This document shows positions 1 through 9,546 of a stretch of DNA of 64,000 nt, in pieces; within the stretch, counting starts at the first letter, position 1, and every line of letters begins with the position of its first letter. Under the pieces are notes generated by a model. It was not told the DNA's origin. It searched no databases and saw nothing but the letters and a program-made list of their open reading frames with translations. The DNA lies in NCBI RefSeq assembly GCF_000517445.1, contig NZ_CP006965.1, forward strand, positions 124,001 through 188,000. Direction: 5' to 3'. This DNA is from Thermococcus paralvinellae (GTDB lineage: Archaea; Methanobacteriota_B; Thermococci; Thermococcales; Thermococcaceae). Position numbers and translations under genes: made by a program.

Positions 1-1
1 A

Positions 2-106
2 GTTCAAGGCGGGACAATTGAAATCTACACAGCTGAGGATGACAAACACTGGAGTGAAAAAATTGGGGAGGTGGATAAAATATGGAGCCTCGTGAAAAAC
101 GCTTAG
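2..106 (+). CDS. 3' end of an upstream gene (partial, unidentified)
   Basis: The window opens inside a reading frame that runs from base 2 to a TAG at 104-106 and gives 34 residues, ending WSLVKNA. It overlaps the next gene by 25 bases, so the two are probably translationally coupled. The fragment is too short to identify. Because the next gene is a chelatase ATPase subunit, the large CobN/BchH-type subunit would be a natural partner, but that is only a guess from context. Confidence 0.6.
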   Translation, partial: VQGGTIEIYTAEDDKHWSEKIGEVDKIWSLVKNA

Positions 107-2004
107 TCTTTCCATTCTCTGCAATAGTCGGGCAGGAAAAGGCTAAATTAGCTTTACTTTGTGTAGCCGTTAATCCGCTGATTGGTGGTGTCTTGCTTAA
201 AGGAGATAAGGGAACGGGGAAATCGACCCTAGTTAGGGCTTTGGCTAACGTTTTGCCAGAAATTGAGGTCGTTGATGGCTGTCCTTTCAACTGCAATCCG
301 AGGAATCCTTTGGAGATGTGCGACAGCTGTTATGAGAGATATGAAAATGGGGAAGAGTTGCCCATAGCAAAGAGGAAGATGCGCGTTGTGGATTTGCCCT
401 TAAGCGTTACAATAGACAGGCTGGTTGGAACTGTAGATGTCGAGAGATTTTTAAAAGAAGGGAGAAAGGCATTACAGCCCGGAATTTTGGCAGAAGCAAA
501 CAGAAACGTGCTCTACATTGATGAAGTGAACCTCCTAGATGACTACATAGCCGATTCACTTTTAGATGCTGCAGCAATGGGATGGAATACAATAGAAAGA
601 GAGGGAATTTCCTTTAGGCATCCAGCAAGATTCATCTTAGTTGGAAGTATGAACCCAGAGGAGGGTGAGCTTAGACCTCAAATCCTCGATAGATTTGGTT
701 TATGCGTTGAGGTAAGCGCTCCAATGAATCCAGAGGAGAGAATAGAGATAGTTAGGAGAGTTGAAGAGTTTCATGAAGACCCGATAAGCTTCTATAAGAA
801 GTTTGAGAGCGAAGAGAAAAAGCTTACGGAGAGGGTTGTTAAGGCAAGGGAGATTCTGCCGAAGGTCGAGATAAGCGACGATTTGCTAAAGCTTTTGGCT
901 GAAACAGTCGTTAACCTGGGAATCAAAACCAACAGAGCTGAGATAGCCACGATAAAGACAGCCAAAGCAATAGCTGCCCTAAACGGAAGGAGAAGGGTCT
1001 CACTGGAAGACTTAGAAAAAGCTATGGAATTGGCTCTACCACACCGTTTGAGGGACAAGCCCTTCCAAAAGCCGCCGCAAATGAGGCCTCCAAAGCCTAA
1101 AGACGATAAGGAGCATAATCACGACCACAAACACGACCATAAACATGAACACAAGAAGGAAGAAAAAAATGAAAGGAGAAACCAGGGGTCTCAAAGTCAA
1201 GGGATTGGGAATTTAGAGCAGAATTTTCGCTCAAGCGAAGCTAAAATCCCAAGGATAGAGAGTAAAAACTTTGATGGAAGTGAATTCACAGGATACCGCT
1301 CCTCGAGGGATGTCAGCGTCACAGTGGTAAACTTTCCGAAAGGAATTCCAGTCTCTTACGTTCCCCCCAAAGGTGAAATAAGGGATGTTGATTTTTACAA
1401 CTCGGTTATTTGCGCTGTATTGAATGGAAAAAAGCCTCCAATAAGGCTTGATTTAAACGACCTCCGCGTTAGAGTCAGGAAAGCAAAGGCACCAACGCTC
1501 TGGGTTTTGCTCTTGGATTCAAGCGGAAGCATGGCTGTGCAGAAAAGAATTAGCATCGCGAAGGGAATAGCAGAGAAATTGGTTGAGAACGGGTACATCA
1601 AAAAGTCAAAGATGGCTTTGATAGTTGCAAAAGGTAATCGAGCGGAAATATTCGTTCCACCTACTAAGAACTACTGGGAAGTGCTTGAGAAAATAGAGAG
1701 CGTTCCAACTGGAGGGAGAACGCCTTTGAGTTCGGCCCTCTATAATCTTCTTCTGCTTGCCGAACGTGAGAGGAGAAAAGACAAGTCCCTGAAAGTTAGG
1801 GCATTCTTGATAACTGACGGAAAGGCCAACGTCCCACTTTTTGGAAAGCGAATTAAGGATGAGATCATTGAGCTGGCAAAAGCTCTGAGGAAAAAGGGAA
1901 TAGAACTTAACATTTATGACACGAGAGGAAGAGGAATAAATCCAGGAATTTCGTATGTTCCAGTTTTGAAGGAAGTTGCAAACGCTAAAGTTTACAGGAC
2001 GTGA
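82..2004 (+). CDS. Fused AAA+/VWA metal-chelatase subunit (magnesium/cobalto-chelatase I-D type)
   Basis: This is a ChlI/BchI-type AAA+ ATPase fused to a ChlD-type VWA domain. Such proteins power insertion of Mg or Co into tetrapyrroles by a large CobN/BchH subunit. Visible motifs are Walker A GDKGTGKS (41-48), a CPFNC...MCDSC cysteine cluster (67-83), Walker B LYIDEVN (144-150), a His/Asp/Lys-rich linker (about 344-358) and a C-terminal VWA domain with MIDAS DSSGS (479-483). A GAGGTGG ribosome site lies 7 bases before ATG 82. The metal is not evident from sequence. Cobalt fits an organism without chlorophyll and with a CbiMNQO importer in the same window. The histidine-rich linker could bind metal ions (inference). 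Confidence 0.88.
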   Translation: MEPREKRLVFPFSAIVGQEKAKLALLCVAVNPLIGGVLLKGDKGTGKSTLVRALANVLPEIEVVDGCPFNCNPRNPLEMCDSCYERYENGEELPIAKRKMRVVDLPLSVTIDRLVGTVDVERFLKEGRKALQPGILAEANRNVLYIDEVNLLDDYIADSLLDAAAMGWNTIEREGISFRHPARFILVGSMNPEEGELRPQILDRFGLCVEVSAPMNPEERIEIVRRVEEFHEDPISFYKKFESEEKKLTERVVKAREILPKVEISDDLLKLLAETVVNLGIKTNRAEIATIKTAKAIAALNGRRRVSLEDLEKAMELALPHRLRDKPFQKPPQMRPPKPKDDKEHNHDHKHDHKHEHKKEEKNERRNQGSQSQGIGNLEQNFRSSEAKIPRIESKNFDGSEFTGYRSSRDVSVTVVNFPKGIPVSYVPPKGEIRDVDFYNSVICAVLNGKKPPIRLDLNDLRVRVRKAKAPTLWVLLLDSSGSMAVQKRISIAKGIAEKLVENGYIKKSKMALIVAKGNRAEIFVPPTKNYWEVLEKIESVPTGGRTPLSSALYNLLLLAERERRKDKSLKVRAFLITDGKANVPLFGKRIKDEIIELAKALRKKGIELNIYDTRGRGINPGISYVPVLKEVANAKVYRT

Positions 2005-2922
2005 GAGCTTGGACTTTTTAAAGCTCTACATAATTTCGATGGCCTCAATTACTTTTGGGTATATTTTAGCCGAGACTCTAAGTGAGACTAACCTGATAAA
2101 GCTCATTGGGACTAAAACTTCCAAGATAGCAAAACTTGGCATTCACCCGGCTCTGACGCCAGTTCCGGCGCTGTATTTGGTCAGCCCGAGGGTTGCCCAT
2201 GCAAATGCCTCTGCCTTGTTGAAAGAAGGGTTAATTGAGCCAATTGACCTTTACATAGCTATCCTTGCTTCAAATCTCCCGTTGAGAGTTATGTATATTT
2301 ATCGCTATTATTTACCCGTGCTTCTACCTCTCTTGGGAATTGTAACGCTTTATTTCATTGGTCTGAGGATTCTCTTTGATTTTCTTCTTGTTTTTGTGGT
2401 TTTGATGATTGGACGTAGGAGATACAAGGGTGTAAAACTCAACGGCGAGAATAACAAAATTAAGCTTAACTTTTCAAGGAAAGCTTTCAAAAAGGGGTTA
2501 ATCAAGGGATTAAAAGCCTCACTAAACTTTGCTTTAAGTTTACGCCTCTTTTCCTCTTGGTTGTCTTTATGCTTAAGTCAGGTATCTCAGATAAGATGAC
2601 CCCTGCTTTATCTCCCATACTTGGAAAGCTTGGCTTAGACTCTTTGGGTATTACTTACATTACAACCGCCATCTTCAGCCCGAGGGCTGCTTATGGAATA
2701 GCTAAGGTGATGCTGGGTTACAATTATCCAATGCAAAAAGTCTTAGGTTGCATGTTCCTTGGGAATGGGCTGTTTGTTCTTCTCAATGAAAGCTGGGTTA
2801 GGATTCTGCCGTTTTACTCTGGGCTCTATCCGAGGGAAGTGACTTTAAGGCTCCTATTCCTTCAAGTTGGATTATCTTCTCTTTACAACATCTTTTTGGC
2901 AATTGTTTTACTTAAACTCTAA
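1976..2922 (+). pseudogene. Gate/nucleoside-recognition-domain membrane protein, interrupted by a one-base frameshift
   Basis: Two overlapping frames together encode one hydrophobic protein of about 315 residues. The first runs from a TTG near 1976 (ATG 2039 and TTG 2009 are alternatives) to about 2535, and the second from there to TAA 2922. The two halves carry matching motifs, PRVAHANA in the first and PRAAYGIA in the second, as expected for an internally duplicated Gate-domain protein. Restoring one A near 2535 (TTTAAG to TTTAAAG) would read ...NFALKFTPLFLL and join them. The start overlaps the chelatase gene, so a role in metal or cofactor traffic is possible but unproven. This is either an assembly error or a recent mutation. 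Confidence 0.7.
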
Positions 2923-3683
2923 AATTCTGGTCCTGTTGGTAGTTTTCTTTTGTGTTTGCTCTTCTGTACTAGGTTTTCAACGTATTCAACCTTTTCAAGC
3001 GGAATACCCACTTCTTCGGCAATTTTCTCCTTGGGCATTTTCAAGTCAACTAATCTGTAAAGAATCTCGTCCAAGAGTTTGTAACTTATGCCAAGCTCGT
3101 TTTCATCAGTTTGTCCAATCCAAAGCCCAGCAGTGGGCTTCTTCTTAATAATCCTTTCTGGAACGCCCAACCTCTTGGCAATCTCCCAAACTTCCGTCTT
3201 GTAAAGGTTTATCAATGGGGCATAATCACTCGCACCATCACCCCACTTAGTATAATAACCCGTTAAAAGCTCACTCTTATTGCTTGTCCCCAAGACGAGG
3301 AAGTTATACTGGTTTGCATGAGCGTATAGAAGAATCATTCTTGCCCTAACCATTATATTGCCTTTGGTAATTTTGTCTGGTTCAAAATCAAGGCTTTCCT
3401 CAAAAGCATCAACAATTGGCTTGATGTTGATGATTTTGTAGTTAATTCCAAGAGTCTCACAAACTAATTTCGCATCTTCTACATCTTGATTCTCGTAGTA
3501 TGGCATTATCAAGCCAAGAACTTTCTCCCTCCCCAAAGCCTTCACTGCCAAAAAAGCTGTTGTTGCACTATCAACACCACCACTAATTCCAATCACAACA
3601 CCATTCACATTCGCCTCATCAACCCTCTCCCGAATAAAAGAAACTAGCTTTTTAATTACATCATCATAGTCAAGTTGCCTCAT
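2919..3683 (-). CDS. nadE: NH3-dependent NAD+ synthase
   Basis: Converts deamido-NAD, ammonia and ATP to NAD+, the last step of NAD synthesis in the cytoplasm. The protein has 254 residues, the usual length of the ammonia-dependent form without a glutaminase domain. The PP-loop ATPase motif SGGVDS lies at about 33-38, and the GTSNKSE and KxxTAGLW-type segments of the family follow. ATG 3683 follows a GAGGTGAT ribosome site; the longer frame to 3746 has no such site. The gene lies 46 bases downstream of the alcohol dehydrogenase on the same strand. Its TAG shares four bases with the stop of the convergent membrane-protein gene. Confidence 0.95.
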   Translation of the reverse strand: MRQLDYDDVIKKLVSFIRERVDEANVNGVVIGISGGVDSATTAFLAVKALGREKVLGLIMPYYENQDVEDAKLVCETLGINYKIINIKPIVDAFEESLDFEPDKITKGNIMVRARMILLYAHANQYNFLVLGTSNKSELLTGYYTKWGDGASDYAPLINLYKTEVWEIAKRLGVPERIIKKKPTAGLWIGQTDENELGISYKLLDEILYRLVDLKMPKEKIAEEVGIPLEKVEYVENLVQKSKHKRKLPTGPEF

Positions 3684-3729
3684 TGCAATCACCTCTATGG
3701 GGTATAAAATAAAAGAAAGCTTTAAACCT

Positions 3730-4794
3730 TTATATTTCAGCAGCAAGTATCTTCACGTGTTTATCTCTGTTTTTTATGAGCTCCTCGAAGCCTTTCTCTA
3801 CTATTTCTTCCAGTTTAACCTTTGAAGTTATTAAAGGCCTAACGTCAACCCTCTTTGATGCAACTAAAGAAATTCCCCTGCAGAAGTCATCGGCACTGTG
3901 GGAGACCGATCCAATTATACTCTTTTCTCCAACTACAAGTCCTTTAGCATCGAAAGATGTCAGACATTTAAAAACTCCCAGAGCAACTGCTTTACCACCT
4001 TTTCTTATGCTTTCCACAGCAACCTTGAACGTTTCGTTTAGTCCAACACACTCAAAGCTGACATCAGCCCCAAGTTCTGTCTCTCCTCTTATCTCTTCGA
4101 TAACCTCTTCAACACTTTTTCCACTTGGATTAATTGTTATATCAGCACCGATCTCCTCTGCCTTCTTTCTCCTAGCTTTGGAAGGCTCTACAACAATTAT
4201 TTTCCCTGCTCCAGAAGCTTTTGCAACTAAAAGGACACATAAGCCAATGGGTCCAGCACCAATTATCACTACGCTGTCACCGGGCATCAGCTGAGCCTTT
4301 TTAACAGCTCTAACGCCGACTGAGAGTGGTTCAACTAATGCACCCTCTTCAAATGAAACGCTCTCTGGTATTTTGTATGCCTGATATGGCCTGACTAAGG
4401 CATATTCGGCAAAACCTCCGTCTTCACTTAACCCTGTTACTCCAAAGTTTACACATAGGTTTTCCATACCTCTCTTACAAAAGTAGCACTCACCGCAGTG
4501 AATTACTGGAAAGACGGCAACCCTATCACCTACTTCAAAGCCTTTAACTCCTGCTCCAATTTCAACAACCTCGCCAGCAAATTCATGACCAATGGTGACT
4601 GGAGCAGTTTTTCCTGTGAGAGGGTGGGGCTCTTTGGTTGGTATAAAAATTGGACCATTTAGATACTCATTTAAGTCTGTCCCACAGACGCCACAGGCTT
4701 TTACTTTGATTTTAATGAAGCCTGGTTTTATACTTGGCTCTCTAACTTCTTCGAGCCTTAGGTCTCTCTTCCCGTACCATCTAATTGCGAGCAT
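3730..4794 (-). CDS. Zinc-dependent medium-chain alcohol dehydrogenase (2,3-butanediol/sorbitol dehydrogenase-like)
   Basis: A 354-residue MDR-superfamily NAD(P)-dependent dehydrogenase. The catalytic zinc site is seen in CGVCGTD and [10 protein letters not shown], the structural zinc site in the spaced cysteines of [15 protein letters not shown], and the Rossmann fold in GAGPIGL. The overall pattern resembles 2,3-butanediol dehydrogenases more than threonine dehydrogenase, but the substrate cannot be fixed from sequence. ATG 4794 follows AGGTGA at good spacing. The GTG at 4803 lies inside that ribosome site and is not the likely start. Two TTCATGAA palindromes lie just upstream, about where transcription should begin. 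Confidence 0.88.
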   Translation of the reverse strand: MLAIRWYGKRDLRLEEVREPSIKPGFIKIKVKACGVCGTDLNEYLNGPIFIPTKEPHPLTGKTAPVTIGHEFAGEVVEIGAGVKGFEVGDRVAVFPVIHCGECYFCKRGMENLCVNFGVTGLSEDGGFAEYALVRPYQAYKIPESVSFEEGALVEPLSVGVRAVKKAQLMPGDSVVIIGAGPIGLCVLLVAKASGAGKIIVVEPSKARRKKAEEIGADITINPSGKSVEEVIEEIRGETELGADVSFECVGLNETFKVAVESIRKGGKAVALGVFKCLTSFDAKGLVVGEKSIIGSVSHSADDFCRGISLVASKRVDVRPLITSKVKLEEIVEKGFEELIKNRDKHVKILAAEI

Positions 4795-4809
4795 TTTTCT
4801 CACCTGGCA

Positions 4810-4831
4810 TTCATGAACAAAAATTCATGAA
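4810..4831 (-). promoter_or_regulatory. Tandem TTCATGAA palindromes before the alcohol dehydrogenase gene
   Basis: Two perfect 8-base palindromes TTCATGAA (4810-4817 and 4824-4831) are spaced 14 bases centre to centre. An AT-rich TATA-like element (about 4848-4858 on the minus strand) would place the transcript start at about 4826, within the repeat. Such a position suits a repressor operator. No regulator is identified. Confidence 0.45.
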
Positions 4832-4874
4832 TTTAATTCTTTCTCTTTAATTTTTGAAGAAATGACAACTCAAC

Positions 4875-4884
4875 TTTTTTATAC
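4875..4884 (+). promoter_or_regulatory. TATA box deciding the mobA start
   Basis: TTTTTTATAC centred near 4880 predicts transcription from about 4906. The first in-frame ATG (4893) would then lie outside the transcript, which favours ATG 4914. Confidence 0.5.
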
Positions 4885-4913
4885 TCCTTGCCATGTATGG
4901 GAATGCGAGGAAG

Positions 4914-5489
4914 ATGATAGCGGCAGTACTGGCTGGTGGGAAGTCCCGAAGATTTGGTGAGAATAAGCTACTTTACAAAGTTGATGGAAAGCCTATTGTT
5001 ATGCACACCATAGAGCGATTACTGAAAGCTGAGAGTATTGATGATGTAGTAATCGTTACATGTCAAGAAAAAAAGAGAGATTTTGAAGCATTGGGGTTTA
5101 GGGTTCTGATTGATGACCTCTTAGTTGGACCGATTGGGGGTATTTTTGTGGCTCTAAAAGAGGTTGGTGATGCCTTCATTGCTGCTGGAGACATGCCGCT
5201 GATAAATCCAAAATTTGTAGATTACATTGTTGAGCGCTTTTATGAGAGTAAATCTTTGGCATGCATCCCAATATGGGCAAATGGATATATAGAACCGTTG
5301 CATGCTGTTTACTCCAAGGATTTTCTCCCAATTTTAAAAGAGCAGATAGAGAAAGGAGAGTATATGATTCGAAAAGCGATAGAGAGGGCAGATCCTTGTT
5401 ATATTATGATTGATGACCTTCCTGAAGAATTTAAAGAGAGCTTCTTTAACATAAACACGAAGCATGATTTAAAACGTCTTTTGGGTTAA
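4914..5489 (+). CDS. mobA: Molybdenum cofactor guanylyltransferase
   Basis: Attaches GMP to molybdopterin, forming the guanine dinucleotide cofactor of tungsten or molybdenum enzymes. The 191-residue nucleotidyltransferase fold has the N-terminal signature LAGGKSRRFGENKLL, GPIGGI and the metal-binding segment AAGDMP. ATG 4914 is chosen over ATG 4893 because GAGG lies directly before it and the TATA box predicts transcription from about 4906. The gene stands alone here, with no other cofactor genes nearby. It is convergent with the GNAT gene, 17 bases away. Confidence 0.88.
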   Translation: MIAAVLAGGKSRRFGENKLLYKVDGKPIVMHTIERLLKAESIDDVVIVTCQEKKRDFEALGFRVLIDDLLVGPIGGIFVALKEVGDAFIAAGDMPLINPKFVDYIVERFYESKSLACIPIWANGYIEPLHAVYSKDFLPILKEQIEKGEYMIRKAIERADPCYIMIDDLPEEFKESFFNINTKHDLKRLLG

Positions 5490-5506
5490 GCACGGAGGCA
5501 TACCAA

Positions 5507-6427
5507 TTATAGTGTCTTCGCAAGGATGATAAATCTGTCAAGGACTTTGGGCTTGAGAGTTTGAATTTTCTCAAGGTCTTTTTCTGAGATTGAAGTCCTA
5601 ATCTCTCTAAATCCCACATCCTTCGCTCTACTTCCAATCTGCAGAATGAGTTTCTCAATGTTGTCTCCCCATGCATATAACGTTGCAATGTCTTTTCCAA
5701 AGAAGCTTCCCTCAAGAATGTAATAGCTCTCTCCAATTTGTCCGCTTTCGAAGTAAAGGGTATTGTCTACCCCAGCTATTTTATCCTTAAACGCTGTAAA
5801 CCAGTGATGATAAGAGCTTTGGAATTTTCCAAGAGTCATTTCTTTGTCCTTAACTTCTTCCCAGGAGAACTCCCGAATATTAAGTCCTTTGACCTCTCTA
5901 TTTGGAAGCGCTGAAAGGTCGAAACTAATGAAGCAACCCTTATGAAGGATGTCTTTAATTCCAACTTTTTCGTAAAACTTTACTGCCTCTTTTTCTGGTG
6001 TCACTGTTAAAAGCTCACATTTCTCTTTTCTTGCAAGCTCTTCAGCCGCTTTTACAAGTTCCCGCCCTATTCCTTGTCCTCTAAACTCTCTGTGAACTTC
6101 AAGGACGTCTATGTGGGCTATCTTCCTGGTTCTTTCATTTATGAGCTCTTCGCTTATGAACAGCTCCAATTCTCCAATAATTCTGCCTTCAATTTCCGCT
6201 ACCAGTGGAATCTGCCCGTTAAGAAGGAGGTTATTCAAATGAATGGCACGTGTTTCAATACTCATCCAAGGTCCGCCATGTAGATACCTTTCTTTGAGAG
6301 TTAAATTATCGTAGGAATCTGGTTCTCTTCTCTGTCCATTTTCGTAGTGATACCACTCTTCTACATCGGAACAGTGGACTTCTACAATCCCATTAGTATC
6401 TTCAAGCCTGGCAATCCTAATATCCAT
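5507..6427 (-). CDS. Tandem GNAT-family N-acetyltransferase
   Basis: A 306-residue protein with a well-formed N-terminal GNAT domain (about 1-150). The acetyl-CoA binding motif is EFRGQGIGRELVKAAEELA, preceded by the strand AHIDVLEVH. The C-terminal half (about 170-306) looks like a second, divergent GNAT fold without a clear CoA loop. ATG 6427 follows GGTGAT; the longer frame to 6460 has no ribosome site. It lies 29 bases behind the TPR gene and is probably co-transcribed with it. The substrate is unknown. Confidence 0.8.
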   Translation of the reverse strand: MDIRIARLEDTNGIVEVHCSDVEEWYHYENGQRREPDSYDNLTLKERYLHGGPWMSIETRAIHLNNLLLNGQIPLVAEIEGRIIGELELFISEELINERTRKIAHIDVLEVHREFRGQGIGRELVKAAEELARKEKCELLTVTPEKEAVKFYEKVGIKDILHKGCFISFDLSALPNREVKGLNIREFSWEEVKDKEMTLGKFQSSYHHWFTAFKDKIAGVDNTLYFESGQIGESYYILEGSFFGKDIATLYAWGDNIEKLILQIGSRAKDVGFREIRTSISEKDLEKIQTLKPKVLDRFIILAKTL

Positions 6428-6456
6428 TCCATCACCAGTGAAAATTGAAAAAAGGA

Positions 6457-7416
6457 TCAAAGCTCAGCTTCGCCTAAAAATTCGAGTAAATCAAGCAGCC
6501 TTCTGTCTTTAACTTTAAGCACGGCCTCACTTACTTCTTCTCTTCCAACCTTGCCATCTTTGAACAGTGCAATTGCTTTAATGCCCTCAAAGAAGTCCTT
6601 CAGCTCTGGAACGGCATTGGCGAACATATCAATGTTGTTGTAAATTATCTCGAATTCATCTTCGATCATGAGCTGCCAGATTACGTCAATTAGTGCATCA
6701 AATGCAATATCGAAGTACTCCCCTTCCTTAGCTTCTATCATAGCATAGAGGCACTCCTGTAGAGCAGCTTCATAGTTGTCCTGCTCTTCAAATATTTCTT
6801 CAAATGCTAAGTGAATTTGGGCTTTGAGCTGGGGTTTGTCAAGAACCTTTGGCAAAATCTCGGCTAGTTTTGCTTTTGCTGTTGGAATATCTCCCTTCTC
6901 AAAAGTTACGTATGCTCTATAAATCTGGATGTGGAGAACATCTTCCTCTCTTCCAAGTTCTTTCAGAATCTCTTCTGCTTTTTCCATTAGTTCAAGTGCT
7001 TTATCGTATTCCATTAGTTCCTCATGGATAAGTGCCATATTGTAATAAATCTTTGCAATGTTCTCCTTGTTCCCTTTCTCGATTTCTTCCTCCAGCAACT
7101 GCCTGTAAAGATCAAGAGACTTCTCGAGATTTCCAATTAGGAAGTATAAATCTGCTAGATGATATTTAGCTTCGAATGTGTCTTCCTTTTCAGCGAGCTT
7201 TTCGAATTCTGATATTTTATCAATTTCAAGGAATTCGAGATAATAGTAAACAACCAACTTGTATAGCTCAGGATCTTTACACTCTAAGGCTAATTTCTCA
7301 GCTTTTTCGAGAACCTCTTTTAAGTCCTCTTCGCCGAGCTCGTCAACCTTATAGTACAAAAGGCGTGCAACCTTTTTGCAGTCCTTTTCTTCAATTGCTC
7401 TAAGAATCTCCTCCAT
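6457..7416 (-). CDS. TPR-repeat protein
   Basis: A 319-residue acidic, all-helical protein. Several helix pairs fit the tetratricopeptide pattern, most clearly AKYHLADLYFLIGNLEKSLDLYRQLL and AKIYYNMALIHEELMEYDKALELMEKA in the first half. TPR proteins are protein-binding scaffolds; no enzyme motif is present. ATG 7416 follows AGGGGTGA. It precedes the GNAT gene by 29 bases, so its partner could be that acetyltransferase (inference). Confidence 0.82.
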   Translation of the reverse strand: MEEILRAIEEKDCKKVARLLYYKVDELGEEDLKEVLEKAEKLALECKDPELYKLVVYYYLEFLEIDKISEFEKLAEKEDTFEAKYHLADLYFLIGNLEKSLDLYRQLLEEEIEKGNKENIAKIYYNMALIHEELMEYDKALELMEKAEEILKELGREEDVLHIQIYRAYVTFEKGDIPTAKAKLAEILPKVLDKPQLKAQIHLAFEEIFEEQDNYEAALQECLYAMIEAKEGEYFDIAFDALIDVIWQLMIEDEFEIIYNNIDMFANAVPELKDFFEGIKAIALFKDGKVGREEVSEAVLKVKDRRLLDLLEFLGEAEL

Positions 7417-7535
7417 ACTTTCACCCCTAATATTTTTGGGGCTTTAGATATTTAACCTTATGGACTAATTCTTTGAGTTGTAGTTCAGAGCTAGATAGGC
7501 GATAACCTTTTTACCTCCCCTCCCTACTCTAAATC

Positions 7536-8459
7536 ATGCTTGAAGTTATATTTTTGGGAACCGGCGGGATAATGCCAAACAGAGAGAGAAACGTTCCTTC
7601 AATAGCCCTACGTTATAAGGGCCAGATTATACTCTGGGATGTTGGTGAAGGAACTTTAAGACAGCTTAACACTGCTAAGCTCAGTCCAATGAGGATTGAA
7701 AAGATTTTCATAACTCACTTCCATGGAGACCACTATCTTGGCTTGATGAGCTTAATTCAGACGATGACTCTTTGGAACAGACAAAGGCCCCTCCACATTT
7801 ATGGTCCAAAATACACCTTTGAATTTATACAAAACTATTTGAAGAGCGGCTTTTTTGCTCCGAGCTTTGAAATTCACGTCCATGAGCTTGGTGAGACAAG
7901 GTTAAAATTTGGGGATTATGAAATCTGGAGCTTTAAGGTTGAACACGGCATTCCAGCTTTGGGCTATGTGTTTAAAGAAAAAGACAAGCGTGGAAACTTT
8001 GATTTGAAAAAGATTAGTGAGTTCGGCTTAAAACCTGGCCCTTGGATGAAAGAGCTTGAGCTTAAGGGAAAAATCGAAATTAATGGGAGGATTATTCACC
8101 TTGAAGATGTTACTGGGGAGAGGAGGAGAGGAGTTAAGGTTGTTTACACAGGAGATACAGAGCCTTGTGGGAGAGTTAAGTTATTCTCAGAGAGAGCGGA
8201 TCTGCTTATCCATGAGGCAACTTACCTAAGCGATAAAGATAGAGGAGAAAGTTATCATTCAACTGTGAACGAAGCCTGTGAAGTGGCAAAGAAAGCTAAG
8301 GTTAAGCTTTTGGCTTTGTTCCATAGGGCACCTAGGTACAAATACGATGAGTATTTCCAAAAAGTGAGGCAGTTATGTAACCATAAATTTATAGTCCCAA
8401 AAGATTTCGATAAAATAAGTTTAAAGGGTGAAAGTTATGAGCTATCTTCGATACGTTAA
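7536..8459 (+). CDS. rnz: Ribonuclease Z (tRNA 3' endonuclease)
   Basis: Removes the 3' trailer of precursor tRNAs. It is a 307-residue metallo-beta-lactamase-fold enzyme of the short ElaC type. The zinc motif is HFHGDH (about residues 61-66), with further ligands in YTGDTEPC and IHEATYL and the terminal H of LFHRAPRY. The protein also has the long insertion expected for the exosite arm (about 150-200). The C-terminus overlaps the next gene by 23 bases, which suggests translational coupling. Confidence 0.95.
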   Translation: MLEVIFLGTGGIMPNRERNVPSIALRYKGQIILWDVGEGTLRQLNTAKLSPMRIEKIFITHFHGDHYLGLMSLIQTMTLWNRQRPLHIYGPKYTFEFIQNYLKSGFFAPSFEIHVHELGETRLKFGDYEIWSFKVEHGIPALGYVFKEKDKRGNFDLKKISEFGLKPGPWMKELELKGKIEINGRIIHLEDVTGERRRGVKVVYTGDTEPCGRVKLFSERADLLIHEATYLSDKDRGESYHSTVNEACEVAKKAKVKLLALFHRAPRYKYDEYFQKVRQLCNHKFIVPKDFDKISLKGESYELSSIR

Positions 8460-9117
8460 AGTCATTGGAACAATGCATGTCTCTCCAGAAAGCAGGGAGA
8501 GGGTTAGGAAAATAATACTGGGGGAAAAACCACATGCTGTAGCTATAGAGCTTGATAGAAGGAGATTCTATGCAATACGAAATCCCCAAAAGATGGCATT
8601 CGGAGATGCAATGAAGTACGGGAGGAAAGGAATTATTCAGTATATCCTAACAAAGGTTGAGGAAAAGCTGGGAGAAGAGTTTGGTATGATACCCGGTGGG
8701 GAGATGATGGAAGCAATAAATCTGGCGGGTCTTTTGGGAGTTCCTTTATATCTCATCGATGAGGATATAAATATTATAACAATGAAGATTCTCAAAGCAC
8801 CTTTTAGAGAGAAGCTTTTACTTCTTTTAGAAAGCTTGGCAGTTTTTATACCCTTACCGCTTAAACGCGAGGAAAAGGATATTATTATGGATTTTAAAGT
8901 CATGATGACTCAGTTTAAAATGAGATATCCCTATCTGTATCGTGTTCTCGTTGAGGAAAGAAATGAAATAATGGCTAGGAATTTAATCGCTATTGTGGAC
9001 AGTCTAAAAGCAAAAGGGATTAAAAAACCTAAAGTCATTGCAGTCGTTGGTTTGGGACATAAGAAAGGTATAGAGAGGATATTGAACTCACACAAGGCTT
9101 TTATATCGCCAAGGTAA
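8437..9117 (+). CDS. TraB/PrgY-family protein
   Basis: A 226-residue member of the TraB family, named for a bacterial pheromone-shutdown protein and related to TIKI-type proteases. Family motifs are VIGTMHVSPES at the N-terminus, AIELDRRR, a mid-protein hydrophobic stretch (about 123-140) and the terminal VVGLGHKKGI. These keep the glycine/histidine and glutamate residues proposed as catalytic in relatives. ATG 8437 follows GGTGA; GTG 8428 lies within that site. The function in archaea is not established. It overlaps RNase Z and precedes the Zn-ribbon gene by 19 bases. Confidence 0.82.
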   Translation: MSYLRYVKVIGTMHVSPESRERVRKIILGEKPHAVAIELDRRRFYAIRNPQKMAFGDAMKYGRKGIIQYILTKVEEKLGEEFGMIPGGEMMEAINLAGLLGVPLYLIDEDINIITMKILKAPFREKLLLLLESLAVFIPLPLKREEKDIIMDFKVMMTQFKMRYPYLYRVLVEERNEIMARNLIAIVDSLKAKGIKKPKVIAVVGLGHKKGIERILNSHKAFISPR

Positions 9118-9136
9118 TGTAGTTTTGGTGATAATT

Positions 9137-9313
9137 ATGGAAAGGCAACAGTTAAGATGCCCGTTATGTGGCGGAACAGATTTTCAAGTTGAGGAAGGTA
9201 AGCTCGACAGCAAATGGGGGTTTACGGCTCATAAAGTAAAGATAGTCATCTGCAAAAACTGTGGCTATGTCATGATGTTCTACAAAGGAAGAACTATCTG
9301 GGATTTCGATTAA
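9137..9313 (+). CDS. Small zinc-ribbon protein
   Basis: A 58-residue protein with two zinc knuckles, CPLCGG near the N-terminus and CKNCGY in the second half, forming a single zinc ribbon. ATG 9137 follows GGTGAT. Such ribbons in archaea bind nucleic acid or proteins; nothing here gives a specific function. It is probably co-transcribed with the TraB-like gene. Confidence 0.8.
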   Translation: MERQQLRCPLCGGTDFQVEEGKLDSKWGFTAHKVKIVICKNCGYVMMFYKGRTIWDFD

Positions 9314-9366
9314 AGCAAGTGTTAAGGTTTATATTTAGGCATCTCAATTTACTTTGGGGATGAAAA

Positions 9367-9546
9367 ATGATTGAACGCTTAAAGCAGATGCTCCGCGTTG
9401 ATGTTATAGACGTTGAGTACTCTGGGGACAAGATTATAGTGTATGTTCCAAAGGATCAGGTGAGAATTGCCGTTGGAAGTGGAGGTTCTGCCGTAAAAGC
9501 TGCAGAGCTTGTCTTGGGAAAGAAGATTGAAATCAGGGGGAGGTAA
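9367..9546 (+). CDS. Minimal KH-domain RNA-binding protein
   Basis: A 59-residue gene read directly from the sequence, ATG 9367 to TAA 9546. It begins MIERLKQMLRVDVIDVEY and contains a glycine loop, VGSGGSAVKAAELVLGKKIEI, that fits the GxxG loop and flanking helices of a NusA-type KH domain, so RNA or single-stranded DNA binding is expected. A TATA box (TTTATATTT, about 9328-9336) and a GGGGATG ribosome site precede it. Its stop overlaps the ATG of the M50 protease gene by one base (TAATG), indicating coupling. Confidence 0.8.
   Translation: MIERLKQMLRVDVIDVEYSGDKIIVYVPKDQVRIAVGSGGSAVKAAELVLGKKIEIRGR

Noticed and set aside
3776-4294. 172-codon plus-strand frame opposite the alcohol dehydrogenase
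   Set aside because: The dehydrogenase shows all zinc and NAD motifs; the other strand has none.
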